Of a stretch of 64,000 bases of DNA, positions 1 through 7,540 are shown one piece after another (the first letter of the stretch is position 1; each line of letters begins with the position of its first letter). The notes under the pieces were generated by a model. That model was not told the origin of the DNA. It did no database searches and saw nothing but the letters and a program-made list of their open reading frames with translations. Origin of the DNA: Tenacibaculum sp. AHE14PA (GTDB lineage: Bacteria; Bacteroidota; Bacteroidia; Flavobacteriales; Flavobacteriaceae); contig NZ_CP058983.1 of the NCBI RefSeq assembly GCF_019278465.1, forward strand, positions 1,859,501-1,923,500, given 5' to 3'. Position numbers and translations under genes: made by a program.

Positions 1-830
1 TTAATTTTATCTTTTAACTCAGATACTGTGCTTACACTTCCGTCAGCAAATAGTTTATCAAATAATTCTTTATCTAATTCTGCAGCTTCTATTTTTGTAA
101 CTTCTTCTATTGTAAAAGTAACAGCAACATCTAAACCATGAACCGCTTCGTGAGCAACACCTAAAGCATCTTGCAATTTGTGCTCATCTTCAAATAAACT
201 CTTTGTTTTTAATTCTAAAACATCACCAACTTTAGCACCTACAAACTTCTTTAAGTTTGTTTTACCTTTAATATCTTTTACAGAAATTGTTGATTTTTTA
301 TTAATCTCCTCAGCTTCGTTTACAAACGTACCAGTAATGTTAGCTTCTTCTGTAGCTGCATCAATAGGTGAAATCTTACCGTAACGAGTTTGAATATTTT
401 CAATTTCCTTAGTTAATAACTCATCCGTTGCGATGATATTATATTGCGTAACCTTATTTTTAGGCTTTAAGTTTACATCAAACTCAGGAGCTAATCCTAA
501 TTCGAATTCAAAAGAGAACTTCTCTGCATCCCAGTTAAAATTATCTTCTACTCTTGGTAATGGGTTTCCTAAAATATCTAATTTTTCTTCTGCTAAATAT
601 TTATTTAACGATTGTTGTAAAAGCTTGTTTACTTCATCAATCATTATTGATTTCCCGTATTGCTTCTTAACCATTCCCATTGGCACTTGACCTTTTCTAA
701 ATCCTGGAATGTTTGCTTTTTTACGGTAATCTTCTAATTGTTTTGTTACTGTAGCTTGGTAATCTTCAGCAACTATATCAACTTTTATAACTGCGTTTAA
801 CGCATCTACGTTTTGTTTTGTAATATTCAT
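1..830 (-). CDS. tig: Trigger factor, C-terminus cut by window edge
   Basis: Ribosome-associated chaperone and peptidyl-prolyl isomerase that binds nascent chains. The frame opens with ATG at 828-830 and stays open to position 1, so about 276 N-terminal residues are visible and the C-terminal chaperone part lies outside the window. The N-terminus has the ribosome-binding domain pattern, with the signature-like stretch PGFRKGQVPMGMVKKQYG near residues 42-59. A middle FKBP-type region follows, ending near a GVAHEAVHGLDVAVTFTI-like stretch. It is read away from the small membrane-protein gene at 915-1262. Identity is firm; only the missing end is unknown. Confidence 0.93.
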   Translation of the reverse strand, partial: MNITKQNVDALNAVIKVDIVAEDYQATVTKQLEDYRKKANIPGFRKGQVPMGMVKKQYGKSIMIDEVNKLLQQSLNKYLAEEKLDILGNPLPRVEDNFNWDAEKFSFEFELGLAPEFDVNLKPKNKVTQYNIIATDELLTKEIENIQTRYGKISPIDAATEEANITGTFVNEAEEINKKSTISVKDIKGKTNLKKFVGAKVGDVLELKTKSLFEDEHKLQDALGVAHEAVHGLDVAVTFTIEEVTKIEAAELDKELFDKLFADGSVSTVSELKDKI

Positions 831-914
831 CTTAAAATCTGTTTCTTTAAAATCGGGTGCAAAATTAGTTTATTTTTACCTTTTCTGCAAAAGGTTTAAC
901 TCTTTCGTTTTCAG

Positions 915-1262
915 CTACATCTTATCTTCATCTAGTAACGAAAACAAGAACGATCTGAATACTGATAACAGCACACTAAATAAAAGTGCTGTAAAAAATC
1001 CGCTTACTGCAAAGCCAGTAACTAAGCTACTTGCTAGCATTATAATAATGGCATTAATTACAAATAAAAATAACCCTAACGTTACAATAGTTGCAGGCAA
1101 TGTAAAAAACACTAATAACGGACGTACAAACATGTTTAATAACGAAATTACTACAGCTACAATTATTGCTGTTACATAACTTGTTACAACCACACCTGGT
1201 AATACACTTGCTAATATGATAACTGCCAACGCAGTTAGCAATAATTTTAAAAATAGTTTCAT
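915..1262 (-). CDS. Phage_holin_4_2 (YvlD-like) family small membrane protein
   Basis: A 115-residue, almost wholly hydrophobic protein with about four membrane helices and a short charged tail (LLDEDKM). The loop NMFVRPLLVFFTLPATIVTLGL contains the NxxxRPxL and LPxTxxTLG pattern of the YvlD/Phage_holin_4_2 family. Despite the family name, these are usually chromosomal proteins of unknown role and not phage lysis proteins, and nothing phage-like surrounds it. It is divergent from the Crp/Fnr gene across a 100-bp gap. An overlapping reading frame on the same strand is a shadow. Confidence 0.8.
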   Translation of the reverse strand: MKLFLKLLLTALAVIILASVLPGVVVTSYVTAIIVAVVISLLNMFVRPLLVFFTLPATIVTLGLFLFVINAIIIMLASSLVTGFAVSGFFTALLFSVLLSVFRSFLFSLLDEDKM

Positions 1263-1362
1263 TACTTTTATGTTTTACAGATAAAAAGCGATAATCATAC
1301 CAAAACCAAAAACCTGCAGTTTTGTCAGTCTTAAAAATAAAACTACTCACAAAAACCAAACA

Positions 1363-1944
1363 ATGACTAAAGAAAATTTAGAAAAATATATACAATCTAT
1401 CTTGCCAATGCCCACAGAAAAAGCTAAATTATTAACAGCGAGGTTCGAGTTAGTTGAAATTAAAAGCAATGTTGCTATTTTGGCCGAAAACAAAACGCCG
1501 AAAGCGACTTACATATTAGAATCCGGACTCGTTAGATCGTACACCGTTAATAGTAACGGTGATGAAATTACTACCAATATTTTTTCTCCTTTTTGTTTTG
1601 CAAACGACTTTTTATCATTTTTCAAACAAAAACCAAGCAGTGAAAACTTTAAGAGCCTTACGGATTGTGTTTTATGGAAAATGAAATATAATGATGTACA
1701 AGAAAGCTTTCATACCATACCAGAGTTTAGAGAGTTTGGAAGAATGATGTTGATTATGAATTATTCGAATCTTAAAGATCGCATGTTTGGCATGATAAAA
1801 GATTCTGCCGAAAAACGCTATTTAAAATTAATGAAACAGCAGCCTGAAATCCTTAAAAACGTACCCTTAAAAATTTTAGCTTCTTATTTAGGTATTACTG
1901 ACACTTCGTTAAGTAGAATCAGAAAAGAAATCTCTTTAAAATAA
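1363..1944 (+). CDS. Crp/Fnr family transcriptional regulator
   Basis: A 193-residue regulator with an N-terminal cyclic-nucleotide-binding-like beta-roll (about residues 10-115) that includes YILESGLVRSYTVNSNGDE. A C-terminal winged helix follows, with recognition segment LASYLGITDTSLSRIRKEI (about 172-190). No Fnr-type N-terminal cysteine cluster is present, so oxygen sensing through Fe-S is unlikely. The ligand cannot be told from sequence. It is transcribed divergently from the small membrane protein gene, a possible target. Family call firm, function open. Confidence 0.85.
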   Translation: MTKENLEKYIQSILPMPTEKAKLLTARFELVEIKSNVAILAENKTPKATYILESGLVRSYTVNSNGDEITTNIFSPFCFANDFLSFFKQKPSSENFKSLTDCVLWKMKYNDVQESFHTIPEFREFGRMMLIMNYSNLKDRMFGMIKDSAEKRYLKLMKQQPEILKNVPLKILASYLGITDTSLSRIRKEISLK

Positions 1945-2043
1945 CACAAATACACTTCCACCTAATGTCTAAAAATTAGGTTGATTCCTAAGACGTTTTC
2001 TAGTAACTTCGCTAACTAAAATCACTCTTTTTCTAACTCACAA

Positions 2044-2838
2044 ATGCGATATTTTATACACTTAGGATTCGATGGCACCGATTACAGTGGTTGGCAAAGA
2101 CAAAACAGCACCCAAAACACGGTTCAAGAAGCCTTAGAACAAACACTTTTTAAACTCTTTAAGAAAAGAATAAGCGTTTATGGTTGCGGTCGAACCGATG
2201 CAGGTGTGCATGCTAGTCAATATGTTATAGACATCAATCTTGATGAACCACCTAATTTCGACTTAAAATTTAGGCTAAATAAGAATCTACCTAATAGCAT
2301 CGCCATTTTTGAAATATTTGAAGTCAACGAAGATCAATATGCCCGTTATGGTGCAGTATCACGCACCTACGATTATTTTATACATTGGAAGAAAAACCCA
2401 ATACTATTTCACAATAGTTCTTTTTATGAAAATTTAAAACTAGACTTCGAATTAATGAAAAAAGCTGTGGCTCTTATTCGTGAAACTAAAGATTTTAAGG
2501 CGCTGTGTAAACAACCACATTTATACGATAATACACTTTGTGAGATAAGTAATTGCGAATTGTTTATTGATGAAGCACAAGGACGCATGCGCTTTACGAT
2601 TACTGGTAGTCGTTTTTTGCGCGGCATGGTAAGAATTTGTGTGTATTATTTGCTAGAAGTCGGGCGTTGTAAAATTACAGTAGCTGAATTTACCGAAATT
2701 TTGAATCTAAAAAAAGAACTAAAAATTAAGTATTCCGCTCACCCAAACGGTCTTTTTCTCAGCAAGGTGGAATATCCTTTTTTAAAATTGGATGACTCAT
2801 ATAATTTGGTAAAAATACTGAGCGTTGGATTGGAGTAA
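2044..2838 (+). CDS. truA: tRNA pseudouridine(38-40) synthase TruA
   Basis: Converts uridines 38-40 in the anticodon arm of tRNAs to pseudouridine. The 264-residue length matches bacterial TruA. The catalytic motif GRTDAGVHA lies at residues 49-57 with the nucleophile Asp at about 52. The N-terminal GFDGTDYSGWQRQ and the C-terminal GSRFLRGMVR motif are also typical. It stands alone: the Crp/Fnr gene is 99 bp upstream and the next gene is convergent. Confidence 0.95.
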   Translation: MRYFIHLGFDGTDYSGWQRQNSTQNTVQEALEQTLFKLFKKRISVYGCGRTDAGVHASQYVIDINLDEPPNFDLKFRLNKNLPNSIAIFEIFEVNEDQYARYGAVSRTYDYFIHWKKNPILFHNSSFYENLKLDFELMKKAVALIRETKDFKALCKQPHLYDNTLCEISNCELFIDEAQGRMRFTITGSRFLRGMVRICVYYLLEVGRCKITVAEFTEILNLKKELKIKYSAHPNGLFLSKVEYPFLKLDDSYNLVKILSVGLE

Positions 2839-2867
2839 TTAAAACCTAACAGAAACGCATCAAAAAA

Positions 2868-3635
2868 TCACTTTAAAAAACCGATAAGCGCTGTATAAAA
2901 ATCCTTCGGATTTTCAGCATGTAGCCAATGCCCTGCGTTCGTTATTTTTTTTATGGTCGAATTCGGAAAGTGCGCATTGATAATCGGTTCTTCATTTACC
3001 GAAATATAACCTGAGTTTTCTCCTTTTAAAAACAAGGTTTCACCTTCAAAAACGGTAAACGAAGGTAAAGCTTCACCTACTTCGTTATTATTCTCAGTCA
3101 ACGATTTCAAATTAAAACGAAATCCGTATTGATCTTTCGTTTTCCTGTACACGCTTTTTAATAAGAATTGTCGCACGCCAACTTCCGGAATTAATCCTGA
3201 CAGTTTTTCATCTATCAAGCTTCGTGAATCTTGAATCGTAAAATCAACAGAATTCAAAGCCTCTAAAATATCATGATGATGTGGCGGATACATTCTTGGT
3301 GAAATATCAGCAACCACCAATTTACTAACCAAATCAGCATACTCAGTAGCAAATAACATTACTGTTTTACCGCCCATAGAATGCCCTAATAAAGCTACCT
3401 TTTCTAAATTATAATGTTGTATATAATTATATAAATCGGCTACCATTACTTCGTAATTAAATTCATCAGAATGAAAACTACGACCATGATTTCTTTGATC
3501 TATTAAATGTACTTCAAATCCGTCTTCCCCTAATTTGCTAGCATGGCTTTTCCAATTATCACCCATACCAAAATAACCGTGCAAGATTAACAACGGTTTT
3601 CCTTCTCCTATTATTCTAGAATGTAAAATTTGCAT
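2868..3635 (-). CDS. Alpha/beta hydrolase (YbfF-like)
   Basis: A 255-residue soluble alpha/beta hydrolase. Visible catalytic features are the oxyanion segment LHGYFGMGDNW (about 18-28), the nucleophile elbow GHSMGG with Ser at about 86, and a C-terminal NAGHWLHAE with the catalytic His at about 236. No signal peptide is seen, so it is probably cytoplasmic. It follows pdxJ with one base between stop and start, so the two are very likely co-transcribed. The substrate cannot be predicted; it resembles the YbfF esterase group. Confidence 0.85.
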   Translation of the reverse strand: MQILHSRIIGEGKPLLILHGYFGMGDNWKSHASKLGEDGFEVHLIDQRNHGRSFHSDEFNYEVMVADLYNYIQHYNLEKVALLGHSMGGKTVMLFATEYADLVSKLVVADISPRMYPPHHHDILEALNSVDFTIQDSRSLIDEKLSGLIPEVGVRQFLLKSVYRKTKDQYGFRFNLKSLTENNNEVGEALPSFTVFEGETLFLKGENSGYISVNEEPIINAHFPNSTIKKITNAGHWLHAENPKDFYTALIGFLK

Positions 3636-3636
3636 C

Positions 3637-4350
3637 TTATTGTAATCTGTGTAAATACATATTCACCACGTTTTCTAAACCTAAATACAACGACTCAGAA
3701 ATAAGCGCGTGCCCTATTGAAACTTCGGCTAAATTTGGAATATTTTGCTTAAAAAACTTGATATTTTCTAAATTTAAATCATGTCCTGCGTTAATACCTA
3801 AACCTAATTCGTGTGCTAAAATTGCAGCATCTGCATATGGTTTTATAGCATTTTTATTACCTAAATCAAACTGAGTTGCAAATTCTTCGGTGTATAATTC
3901 AATACGATCTGCACCTGTTTTAGCCGCGGCTTCAATCAACTTTAAATCTGTATCAATAAAAATTGAAGTTCTAATTCCGTTATTCTTAAATTCCGAAATA
4001 ACTTCTTGTAAATACGATTGATTCGCTACAGTATCCCAACCGGCATTTGATGTTAAAGTATCTACACTATCTGGCACCAAGGTTACTTGTGTTGGTTTTA
4101 TTGCTAACACCATTTTCATGAATTGATCAATCGGATTTCCTTCAATATTATATTCGGTAGTTACAACCGATTTTAAATCATAAGCATCTTGGTAACGAAT
4201 ATGTCGTTCATCTGGTCGTGGGTGAATCGTAATTCCCTCTGCACCAAAATCCTGAATATCGGCTGCTACCTTTAATAAATCAGGTGTATTTCCACCTCTA
4301 GAATTACGTAACGTAGCAATTTTATTAATATTTACACTTAACTTTGTCAT
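3637..4350 (-). CDS. pdxJ: Pyridoxine 5'-phosphate synthase
   Basis: Condenses 3-amino-2-oxopropyl phosphate with 1-deoxy-D-xylulose 5-phosphate in DXP-dependent vitamin B6 synthesis. The 237-residue length is normal. Characteristic stretches are the N-terminal [30 protein letters not shown] (about 40-52), the VTLVPD motif and the late GHALISE motif. It is the first gene of a two-gene unit with the hydrolase downstream. A -7 type promoter (TATCTTTGT) lies 16 bp before its ATG. Confidence 0.95.
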   Translation of the reverse strand: MTKLSVNINKIATLRNSRGGNTPDLLKVAADIQDFGAEGITIHPRPDERHIRYQDAYDLKSVVTTEYNIEGNPIDQFMKMVLAIKPTQVTLVPDSVDTLTSNAGWDTVANQSYLQEVISEFKNNGIRTSIFIDTDLKLIEAAAKTGADRIELYTEEFATQFDLGNKNAIKPYADAAILAHELGLGINAGHDLNLENIKFFKQNIPNLAEVSIGHALISESLYLGLENVVNMYLHRLQ

Positions 4351-4366
4351 CTCATAAAATTAGGCT

Positions 4367-4375
4367 ACAAAGATA
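4367..4375 (-). promoter_or_regulatory. Candidate -7 promoter element of pdxJ
   Basis: On the minus strand the sequence reads TATCTTTGT, matching the Bacteroidota sigma-A -7 consensus TAnnTTTG, 16 bp before the pdxJ ATG. The -33 TTG element is not clear. Assigned by motif and position only. Confidence 0.5.
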
Positions 4376-4408
4376 ATCATTAAAACATTTTAAACTATAT
4401 TCGTAGTA

Positions 4409-5068
4409 ATGAATGTGAACGAATTTATACTTAAAGAAATTAAAGCACTTACTTTAAAAAGCACTGTAAAAAGCGCTTTAAAAGTATGTAAAGATCTACC
4501 TATAACTCATATTCCTATTATTGAAAACGGTAAACTAATTGGTTGTTTACCCGAAAGTGATGTTCATACGATTGAAAACAAAGAAGATTTACTTAGTGAA
4601 TACACTTATTTACTAGATCATTTTTACTCTAATGAAAAAACAACGCTTTTAGACTTAATTGTATTATTTGCTGATAACGACTGTAATTTAATTCCGGTTT
4701 TAGACAAAGACATGAATTATGTTGGTTATTATGAATTAAGCGACATCTTAGATGCTTTTGCCGACAGCCCTTTTTTACACAATGAAAGTGAAACTTTAAT
4801 CATAGAAAAGAACAAAAATGATACTTCTATGGGTGAAATTGCTCAAATAGTAGAAACTAACGGCGGAAAATTACTAGGTCTTTACACCTCTTCTGAAAAT
4901 CAGGATAATATTCAGGTTACTTTAAAAATTAATACTGAAGAAATAAACGAAATCATTCAAACTTTTCGAAGATATGACTACAATGTTATCACAAAACATG
5001 AAGATGATTTTTATTTAGAAGAACTAAAAGATAGAGCTTCTTATTTAAAAAAATACTTAGATATGTAG
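4409..5068 (+). CDS. CBS domain-containing protein
   Basis: A 219-residue soluble protein with two CBS repeats (about 10-65 and 70-130; VCKDLPITHIPIIENGKLIGCLPESD and LFADNDCNLIPVLDKDMNYVGYYELSD, spanning the usual beta-beta-alpha units). A C-terminal ACT-like portion follows (about 135-200). CBS pairs bind adenine nucleotides and act as regulatory modules, but no catalytic partner domain is present. It is 33 bp upstream of nadK, so it may sense nucleotides in the same unit; that is inference from context. Confidence 0.82.
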   Translation: MNVNEFILKEIKALTLKSTVKSALKVCKDLPITHIPIIENGKLIGCLPESDVHTIENKEDLLSEYTYLLDHFYSNEKTTLLDLIVLFADNDCNLIPVLDKDMNYVGYYELSDILDAFADSPFLHNESETLIIEKNKNDTSMGEIAQIVETNGGKLLGLYTSSENQDNIQVTLKINTEEINEIIQTFRRYDYNVITKHEDDFYLEELKDRASYLKKYLDM

Positions 5069-5101
5069 TTTACATATTTATACCATAAAACATTATTACA
5101 A

Positions 5102-5998
5102 GTGAAAAAAGTAGCTATTTACGGTCAGGCCTATACAATTTCTGCTGAAAAAGAAATTAAAATATTAGTATCGGCATTAGAAAAAAACAAAATTGTTATT
5201 TTTTTTGAAAAAGAGTTTTATGACTTATTAGTTGCAAACAATTCTTTATCAAAAAAGTATCCTACCTATGCACATTTTAATGACTTATCAAATTCTTTTG
5301 ATATGATGTTTACTATTGGTGGTGATGGAACTTTTTTAAGAGCCGTTACTTACATCAGAGATTTAAACATACCTGCTTTAGGTATAAATACAGGAAGATT
5401 AGGCTTTTTAGCAACAGTTCAAAAAGATCAAATTAACGAAGCAGTTGATTTATTACTAAATAAAAATTACATAACTCAAGATAGATCATTACTACAAATA
5501 GAAACCTCTCCGCAAGCAAAGGAATTTACTGAACTTGACTTTGCTCTAAACGAAATAACTATAGCCCGTAGAAATACCACATCAATGATTGGCGTAAAAA
5601 CCTATTTAAACAAAGAGTACTTAACAAATTACTGGGCCGATGGTTTAATTATATCAACTCCAACAGGCTCTACAGGCTATTCATTAAGTTGTAACGGTCC
5701 TGTCATTTTGCCCGACTCTAAAAGTTTTGTTATTACACCTATCGCTCCACATAACTTAAATGCGAGGCCAATGGTAATACCTGACGACATAATAATCGAT
5801 CTAGAAGTTAGCGCTCGTGAAAAAGATTACCTAATCTCGTTAGATTCTAGAATCACCACGGTTTCGGAAGGCACAAAAATTAGAATACAAAAAGCGTCCT
5901 TCACCATAAAAAGCATTTTACTTGACCACCAATCGCATTTAAGAACTCTACGAGGTAAACTTTTATGGGGAGAAGACACCAGAAACGAATCTTTATAA
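5102..5998 (+). CDS. nadK: NAD kinase
   Basis: Phosphorylates NAD to NADP using ATP or polyphosphate. The hallmark GGDGT is at residues 73-77 with the catalytic Asp at about 75, followed by LGINTGRLGFL. The second signature is NEITIARRNTTSMI and the third is ADGLIISTPTGSTGYS. The length of 298 is typical. The start used here is GTG at 5102, chosen because KKVAIYGQ is the normal NadK N-terminus and no ATG lies nearby. It is cotranscribed with the CBS gene. Confidence 0.95.
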   Translation: MKKVAIYGQAYTISAEKEIKILVSALEKNKIVIFFEKEFYDLLVANNSLSKKYPTYAHFNDLSNSFDMMFTIGGDGTFLRAVTYIRDLNIPALGINTGRLGFLATVQKDQINEAVDLLLNKNYITQDRSLLQIETSPQAKEFTELDFALNEITIARRNTTSMIGVKTYLNKEYLTNYWADGLIISTPTGSTGYSLSCNGPVILPDSKSFVITPIAPHNLNARPMVIPDDIIIDLEVSAREKDYLISLDSRITTVSEGTKIRIQKASFTIKSILLDHQSHLRTLRGKLLWGEDTRNESL

Positions 5999-6081
5999 TT
6001 GCACTGTATCACAATAAATTCAATAAAAAAAAGTTAATCAAAAAGACAGATTATTAACTTTTTAAAGCAAATTCATTTTAC

Positions 6082-6090
6082 TATATTTGC
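6082..6090 (+). promoter_or_regulatory. Candidate -7 promoter element before the DUF6089-uppS-bamA genes
   Basis: TATATTTGC matches the TAnnTTTG -7 consensus and lies 14 bp before the ATG at 6105. It would drive the DUF6089-uppS-bamA unit. No convincing -33 element is seen. Confidence 0.5.
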
Positions 6091-6104
6091 ACGCTATTTT
6101 TCTT

Positions 6105-6785
6105 ATGAAGAACACTATTATATTCATATTATTTGCTTTTACAGCAATCACAATACAATCTCAGACTCACGAAATAGGTTTTTTCGTAGGGGGAACAAAT
6201 TATGTTGGAGATATAGGTCGAAGTAGCTACATATATCCTAATGAATTAGGTGGTGGTTTAATTTACAAATACAACTTAAATCCAAGAATAGCTTTAAGAG
6301 GTACCTACACTTATATTCCTGTTTCTGGCGACGATAAAAGCTCTGAAAATTTATTCCGCCAAAACAGAGGCAATAATTTCTCTAACAATTTACATGAATT
6401 TGCTGCGGGGATAGAATTTAACTTCTTCGATTACAATATTAGTAATTACAAAACAACGTTTACTCCATATATACTAGCTGAAATTGCTGCATTTAATTAC
6501 GCAAGTCCTGTAGAAAGAACTTCACCTACTACTGTTCGCTTAAAAAACAAGTTCTCTTATTCTTTGCCAGTAGGTGTAGGTATTAAAGGGCGTTTAGACG
6601 ATCACTTAGCAATAGCTTTAGAAACAGGTGTAAGAATTACAATAGTTGATGATATAGATTTTACTACAGACAAGATAAATGATTTTAATTTTGGTGGTAC
6701 TGGTAATGACTGGTATATGTTTACTGGAATTTCTATTGTTTATAGTTTTGGAAGACCACCTTGTTACAAAGGTTTAGCAGAATAA
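6105..6785 (+). CDS. DUF6089 family outer-membrane-type protein
   Basis: A 226-residue protein with a signal peptide (MKNTIIFILFAFTAITIQSQ). The rest is beta-rich and looks like a small outer membrane barrel. THEIGFFVGGTNYVGDIGR after the signal is the recognisable DUF6089 start. The ATG at 6105 is chosen over an in-frame TTG at 6087 because the TTG lies inside the promoter element. It sits directly before uppS and bamA, as in many flavobacteria, which suggests an envelope role; its activity is unknown. Confidence 0.85.
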   Translation: MKNTIIFILFAFTAITIQSQTHEIGFFVGGTNYVGDIGRSSYIYPNELGGGLIYKYNLNPRIALRGTYTYIPVSGDDKSSENLFRQNRGNNFSNNLHEFAAGIEFNFFDYNISNYKTTFTPYILAEIAAFNYASPVERTSPTTVRLKNKFSYSLPVGVGIKGRLDDHLAIALETGVRITIVDDIDFTTDKINDFNFGGTGNDWYMFTGISIVYSFGRPPCYKGLAE

Positions 6786-6787
6786 AT

Positions 6788-7540
6788 ATGAAAGACAAAT
6801 TACACTGTATCAACTTACAAAAAGTACCAAATCATATTGCTGTTATTATGGATGGTAATGGTAGATGGGCTAAAGGTAAAGGAATGCAACGTGTTTTTGG
6901 TCATAGAAACGCACTTACCGCAATAAGGCAAACGGCCGATGCAGCATCTGAAATAGGGGTGAAATTTGTTACATTATATGCTTTTTCTACAGAAAACTGG
7001 AACAGACCCAAACTAGAAGTAGACGCTTTAATGAGCCTACTTGTTAGCACGTTAAAAAAAGAACTACCAGATTTTCAGCGTAAAAACGTAAAAATTAATG
7101 CTATTGGTAACATAGATAGTTTACCTAAAAGTGCGCAAAAAATACTTGCAAAAGTTATTAGCGAAACAGAAAACAACACTAAAATCACCTTAACTTTTGC
7201 TTTAAGTTATGGTTCTAGAGAAGAAATTGTTAACACAATCAAAAACATATCTAAAAAAGTTGTTAATAACGAGCTCGATATTGAAAAAATAGACGAAAAA
7301 ATTATAAATAACCATTTATATACATTTAATTTGCCCGACGTTGATTTAATGATACGTACAAGTGGCGAACAACGAATTAGTAATTTTCTACTTTGGCAAA
7401 TAGCATATGCCGAATTATATTTTACAGAAGTATTATGGCCAGATTTTAGAAGAGAAAATCTTTTTGACGCTGTAATAGATTACCAGGACAGAGAAAGAAG
7501 GTTTGGAAAAACAAGTGAACAGATTGAGACCAATGAATAA
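6788..7540 (+). CDS. uppS: Isoprenyl transferase (undecaprenyl diphosphate synthase)
   Basis: Extends farnesyl diphosphate with isopentenyl diphosphate to give the C55 lipid carrier for peptidoglycan and O-antigen. The family motif HIAVIMDGNGRWAKGKG places the catalytic Asp at about residue 22. ALSYGSREEI and the C-terminal RTSGEQRISNFLLWQ and ELYFTEVLWPDF motifs are intact. ATG at 6788 gives 250 residues, the normal length; an upstream in-frame TTG would overlap the previous gene. Its stop overlaps the bamA start. Confidence 0.95.
   Translation: MKDKLHCINLQKVPNHIAVIMDGNGRWAKGKGMQRVFGHRNALTAIRQTADAASEIGVKFVTLYAFSTENWNRPKLEVDALMSLLVSTLKKELPDFQRKNVKINAIGNIDSLPKSAQKILAKVISETENNTKITLTFALSYGSREEIVNTIKNISKKVVNNELDIEKIDEKIINNHLYTFNLPDVDLMIRTSGEQRISNFLLWQIAYAELYFTEVLWPDFRRENLFDAVIDYQDRERRFGKTSEQIETNE

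Noticed and set aside
178-690. Two plus-strand open frames over the trigger factor gene
   Set aside because: They are antisense to a well-conserved trigger factor frame that is open to the window edge, and their translations look like no protein.
915-1262. Phage holin, hence a prophage
   Set aside because: The family name is historic; no phage gene lies near, and the protein is the chromosomal YvlD-like type.
1960-1981. Hairpin ACCTAAT/ATTAGGT after the Crp/Fnr gene as a terminator
   Set aside because: The stem is only seven pairs, A+T-rich, and no T run follows, so support is too weak.
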